From NCBI GenBank assembly GCA_964441455.1, contig CAYTUX010000175.1, positions 1 through 7,609 on the forward strand: a stretch of 7,609 bases of DNA, in the 5' to 3' direction. The stretch comes from JAQICX01 sp964441455 (GTDB lineage Bacteria; Verrucomicrobiota; Kiritimatiellia; JAQICX01). The position numbers and the translations under genes are program-made. Under the pieces are notes generated by a model, which saw only the letters and a program-made list of their open reading frames with translations, ran no database searches and was not told the origin of the DNA. Position 1 is the stretch's first letter; each line of letters begins with the position of its first letter. This document shows, one piece after another, positions 6,322 to 7,609 of this stretch.

Positions 6322-7609
6322 GACGAGCATACCCCCTATATTTTTGCCAAACACATCCAGATTTCACTTTAACTCCTTTGCCAGAAATTGTTGAACCTAT
6401 ATACCAGTCTCCTGTCCAATGATATACAGGAGTTGATGCTGCAGGGTCATTATCGCTTGGCTTAATTGGTGTAGGAGTACAGTAACTATATTCTCCATCA
6501 ATTTTATCCTTCCAATCTGCAGGATTCCATAAGTTACCACCTGCATCAAATCTCCTCCAAGTCATGTCAGGATAATCATCCTCCACATCACTCGTCCACT
6601 TTTCATTTACACCAATTTGATATGGAAGTGTTCTGTCAAACTGATCCTCTACACGGTAGTGAATATATGAGGTGTATCCAAAATCATAACTATCTTGATC
6701 GTGATTACGTAGAAAAATGTTATGATCTGGGGTAAAAACAGCAAGATCATACGAGCAAACCTCTTGACCGTTATGAGTCAAAGTAATCGTAACATCTTTG
6801 GTAACTGTTTCCGTTCCTGCACTTGCGGCTTTGCTACGGATTGCAACACTGTTATCATCTTGAATTATTACTGAATTAGCCCAGCCGACAGGTCCTCCAT
6901 CAAGTTCTACCTTATCTGCACCTTGCGTGACCTCCCACTGAAAATGTCCAGTATCTAGCCAATCTGCTGAGAGCGTAGCGTCTGTATGATAGTTCGCCGG
7001 ATTCTCTCCGTTAAACCACCATAGATCATAATCTAAATCCACTGTAAAAAAGGAAAGACTCAAATCTTTTTTAGCCACTTCCTGATTATCCAGTACATAA
7101 ACAAAATCAAGTTCATGTTCTCCAGCTTCAAGCCCTTGAACATAAAGAGTCCTTTCTGTACCTTCTGAAAACAGGTCATCATAAGAATAGTTATGATACG
7201 ATTGTATTTTGTTTCCATTAGGAATATATGAATTTGTTCTTGTTATCATTGCATTACTATCTTCTGTCCAAATTGTTATGTCATCCTCGTTAAAGTCCAA
7301 TCCAAAAAATGCATTTGTGGCACTTTCGTGAGTTTTAATCAATATTGGCAAAAAATCACCTGCACTGTCAAGGTCATTAACATTATTTGTGCCATCATTA
7401 TCTGCATCTTCTGAAGCATCGAGTACTGTGGATTCAACAATGTTTGAACCATCAAGAGCACAGGATGTCAAAGAATAAGTTGCTGAATAATATTCGTCAC
7501 CGTCAAAAACCAAGTCAACTGTCATATCATTCAAACCATCACTACAGCCTATAACGTTAAAGCTTTCGCCAGTTGCATTATTCAGTACTCTCTTCATCAT
7601 CTTGGTAAA
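6314..7609 (-). CDS. Large exported-type protein with calcium loop and Ig-like domain (5' end outside window)
   Basis: The frame is open to the window edge: three codons precede the first visible Met, so the true start, and any signal peptide, lies beyond. The 431 visible residues divide as follows, numbered from that Met. A strand-rich segment covers 1-60. An EF-hand or thrombospondin-type-3-like calcium loop follows, DADNDGTNNVND (D65, D67, D69, G70, D76). A module of about 80-180 begins GDFLPILIKTHESATNAFFG and includes WTEDSNAMITRT. An Ig-like beta-sandwich lies at about 184-290 (FQWEVTQGADKVEL, AIRSKAAS, VTKDVTITLTHNG). The C-terminal domain, about 293-428, is rich in Trp, Tyr and Asp (YTSYIHYRVEDQFDRTLP, then VYHWTGDWYIGS) and closes GCVWQKYRGYARHE. 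Low Lys/Arg and high Asp suggest a secreted or surface protein. No enzyme motif is recognisable, and I do not know the family. The stop TAA overlaps the next gene's ATG. Confidence 0.82.
   Translation of the reverse strand, partial: FTKMMKRVLNNATGESFNVIGCSDGLNDMTVDLVFDGDEYYSATYSLTSCALDGSNIVESTVLDASEDADNDGTNNVNDLDSAGDFLPILIKTHESATNAFFGLDFNEDDITIWTEDSNAMITRTNSYIPNGNKIQSYHNYSYDDLFSEGTERTLYVQGLEAGEHELDFVYVLDNQEVAKKDLSLSFFTVDLDYDLWWFNGENPANYHTDATLSADWLDTGHFQWEVTQGADKVELDGGPVGWANSVIIQDDNSVAIRSKAASAGTETVTKDVTITLTHNGQEVCSYDLAVFTPDHNIFLRNHDQDSYDFGYTSYIHYRVEDQFDRTLPYQIGVNEKWTSDVEDDYPDMTWRRFDAGGNLWNPADWKDKIDGEYSYCTPTPIKPSDNDPAASTPVYHWTGDWYIGSTISGKGVKVKSGCVWQKYRGYARHE
6315..6360 (-). repeat. Junction repeat, copy A (tail codons, RBS, HEAT start)
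   Basis: This is the partner of 5135-5180, lying at the end of the intact large gene. It encodes the C-terminal GCVWQKYRGYARHE and carries the ribosome binding site and start codon of HEAT copy 1. Confidence 0.9.
6332..6337 (-). promoter_or_regulatory. Ribosome binding site of HEAT copy 1
   Basis: AGGGGG on the minus strand is ten bases before the ATG at 6321 and lies inside the last codons of the large gene. Ribosomes finishing the large protein therefore uncover or cross this site, which favours coupled expression. Confidence 0.7.
7236..7404 (-). repeat. Parent copy of the fragment at 3859-4027
   Basis: This part of the large gene, from the calcium loop through WTEDSNAMITRT, aligns ungapped with 3859-4027 at a constant offset of 3377 bases and about three-quarters identity. 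It marks the large-gene module duplicated at the far end of the locus. Confidence 0.8.

Noticed and set aside
6322..6354. Longer start for HEAT copy 1 at 6354 or 6330
   Set aside because: The extra codons overlap the large gene's tail, the AGGGGG is badly placed for them, and the signal peptide begins at the ATG at 6321. The same reasoning applies to 5142-5198 for copy 2.
6314..7609. Rhs or classical polymorphic toxin
   Set aside because: The visible part has no YD repeats, no Rhs core and no recognisable toxin nuclease or deaminase motif. The adjacent HEAT proteins carry signal peptides, unlike usual cytoplasmic immunity proteins.
1..7609. CRISPR arrays, tRNA or rRNA genes, insertion sequences
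   Set aside because: No regularly spaced direct repeats, no cloverleaf with a matching anticodon arm, no rRNA-like stretch and no transposase motif were seen on either strand.

Overview
The window is AT-rich bacterial DNA in which every well-supported gene reads on the minus strand. The mix suggests a member of the Planctomycetes-Verrucomicrobia-Lentisphaerae (PVC) group, perhaps Lentisphaerae or Kiritimatiellae: exported HEAT-type proteins ending in a W..F..NP....W..WW tail, a large exported-type protein with a D-x-D-x-D-G calcium loop and Ig-like strands, and a GC-rich intergenic hairpin repeat. This assignment is inferred from family style; there is no rRNA or other marker here.

Low-coordinate half (1-3700). 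An IclR-family regulator (195-935) has a clear sigma70-type promoter. Its -10 box lies inside an inverted repeat resembling operators of the IclR family, so autoregulation is likely. A plus-strand stretch (1029-1392) looks like the decayed remains of an unrelated gene. Next comes an amidohydrolase of the YtcJ/NfdA type (1432-3486) with its metal ligands intact, an N-terminal extension and a His-rich insertion. The regulator and the amidohydrolase may be functionally linked, but no matching operator was found in front of the amidohydrolase. Two imperfect direct repeats, one of them a REP-like hairpin, flank the amidohydrolase region.

High-coordinate half (3700-7609). This is the unusual part. 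Read in transcription order it holds: a large exported-type protein, open at its 5' end at the window edge (6314-7609); a signal-peptide HEAT protein, copy 1 (5230-6321); a 31-codon frame that keeps only the last 14 codons of the large protein; a paralogous HEAT protein, copy 2 (4071-5141); and a fragment of the middle of the large protein (3774-4027). The simplest reading is a tandem array of a two-gene unit, [large exported protein + exported HEAT protein], in which later copies of the large gene have been deleted to stubs while the HEAT gene was retained.

The junction between large-gene tail and HEAT-gene start is almost identical in both copies (45 of 46 bases), although the HEAT proteins are only about 55-60% identical. 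The junction carries the HEAT gene's ribosome binding site inside the tail codons, and the stop of the tail overlaps the HEAT start (ATGAATAA or ATGAATAG). Translation of the pair therefore looks coupled. Function is unknown; an exported effector or surface protein with a duplicated cognate partner is the working hypothesis.
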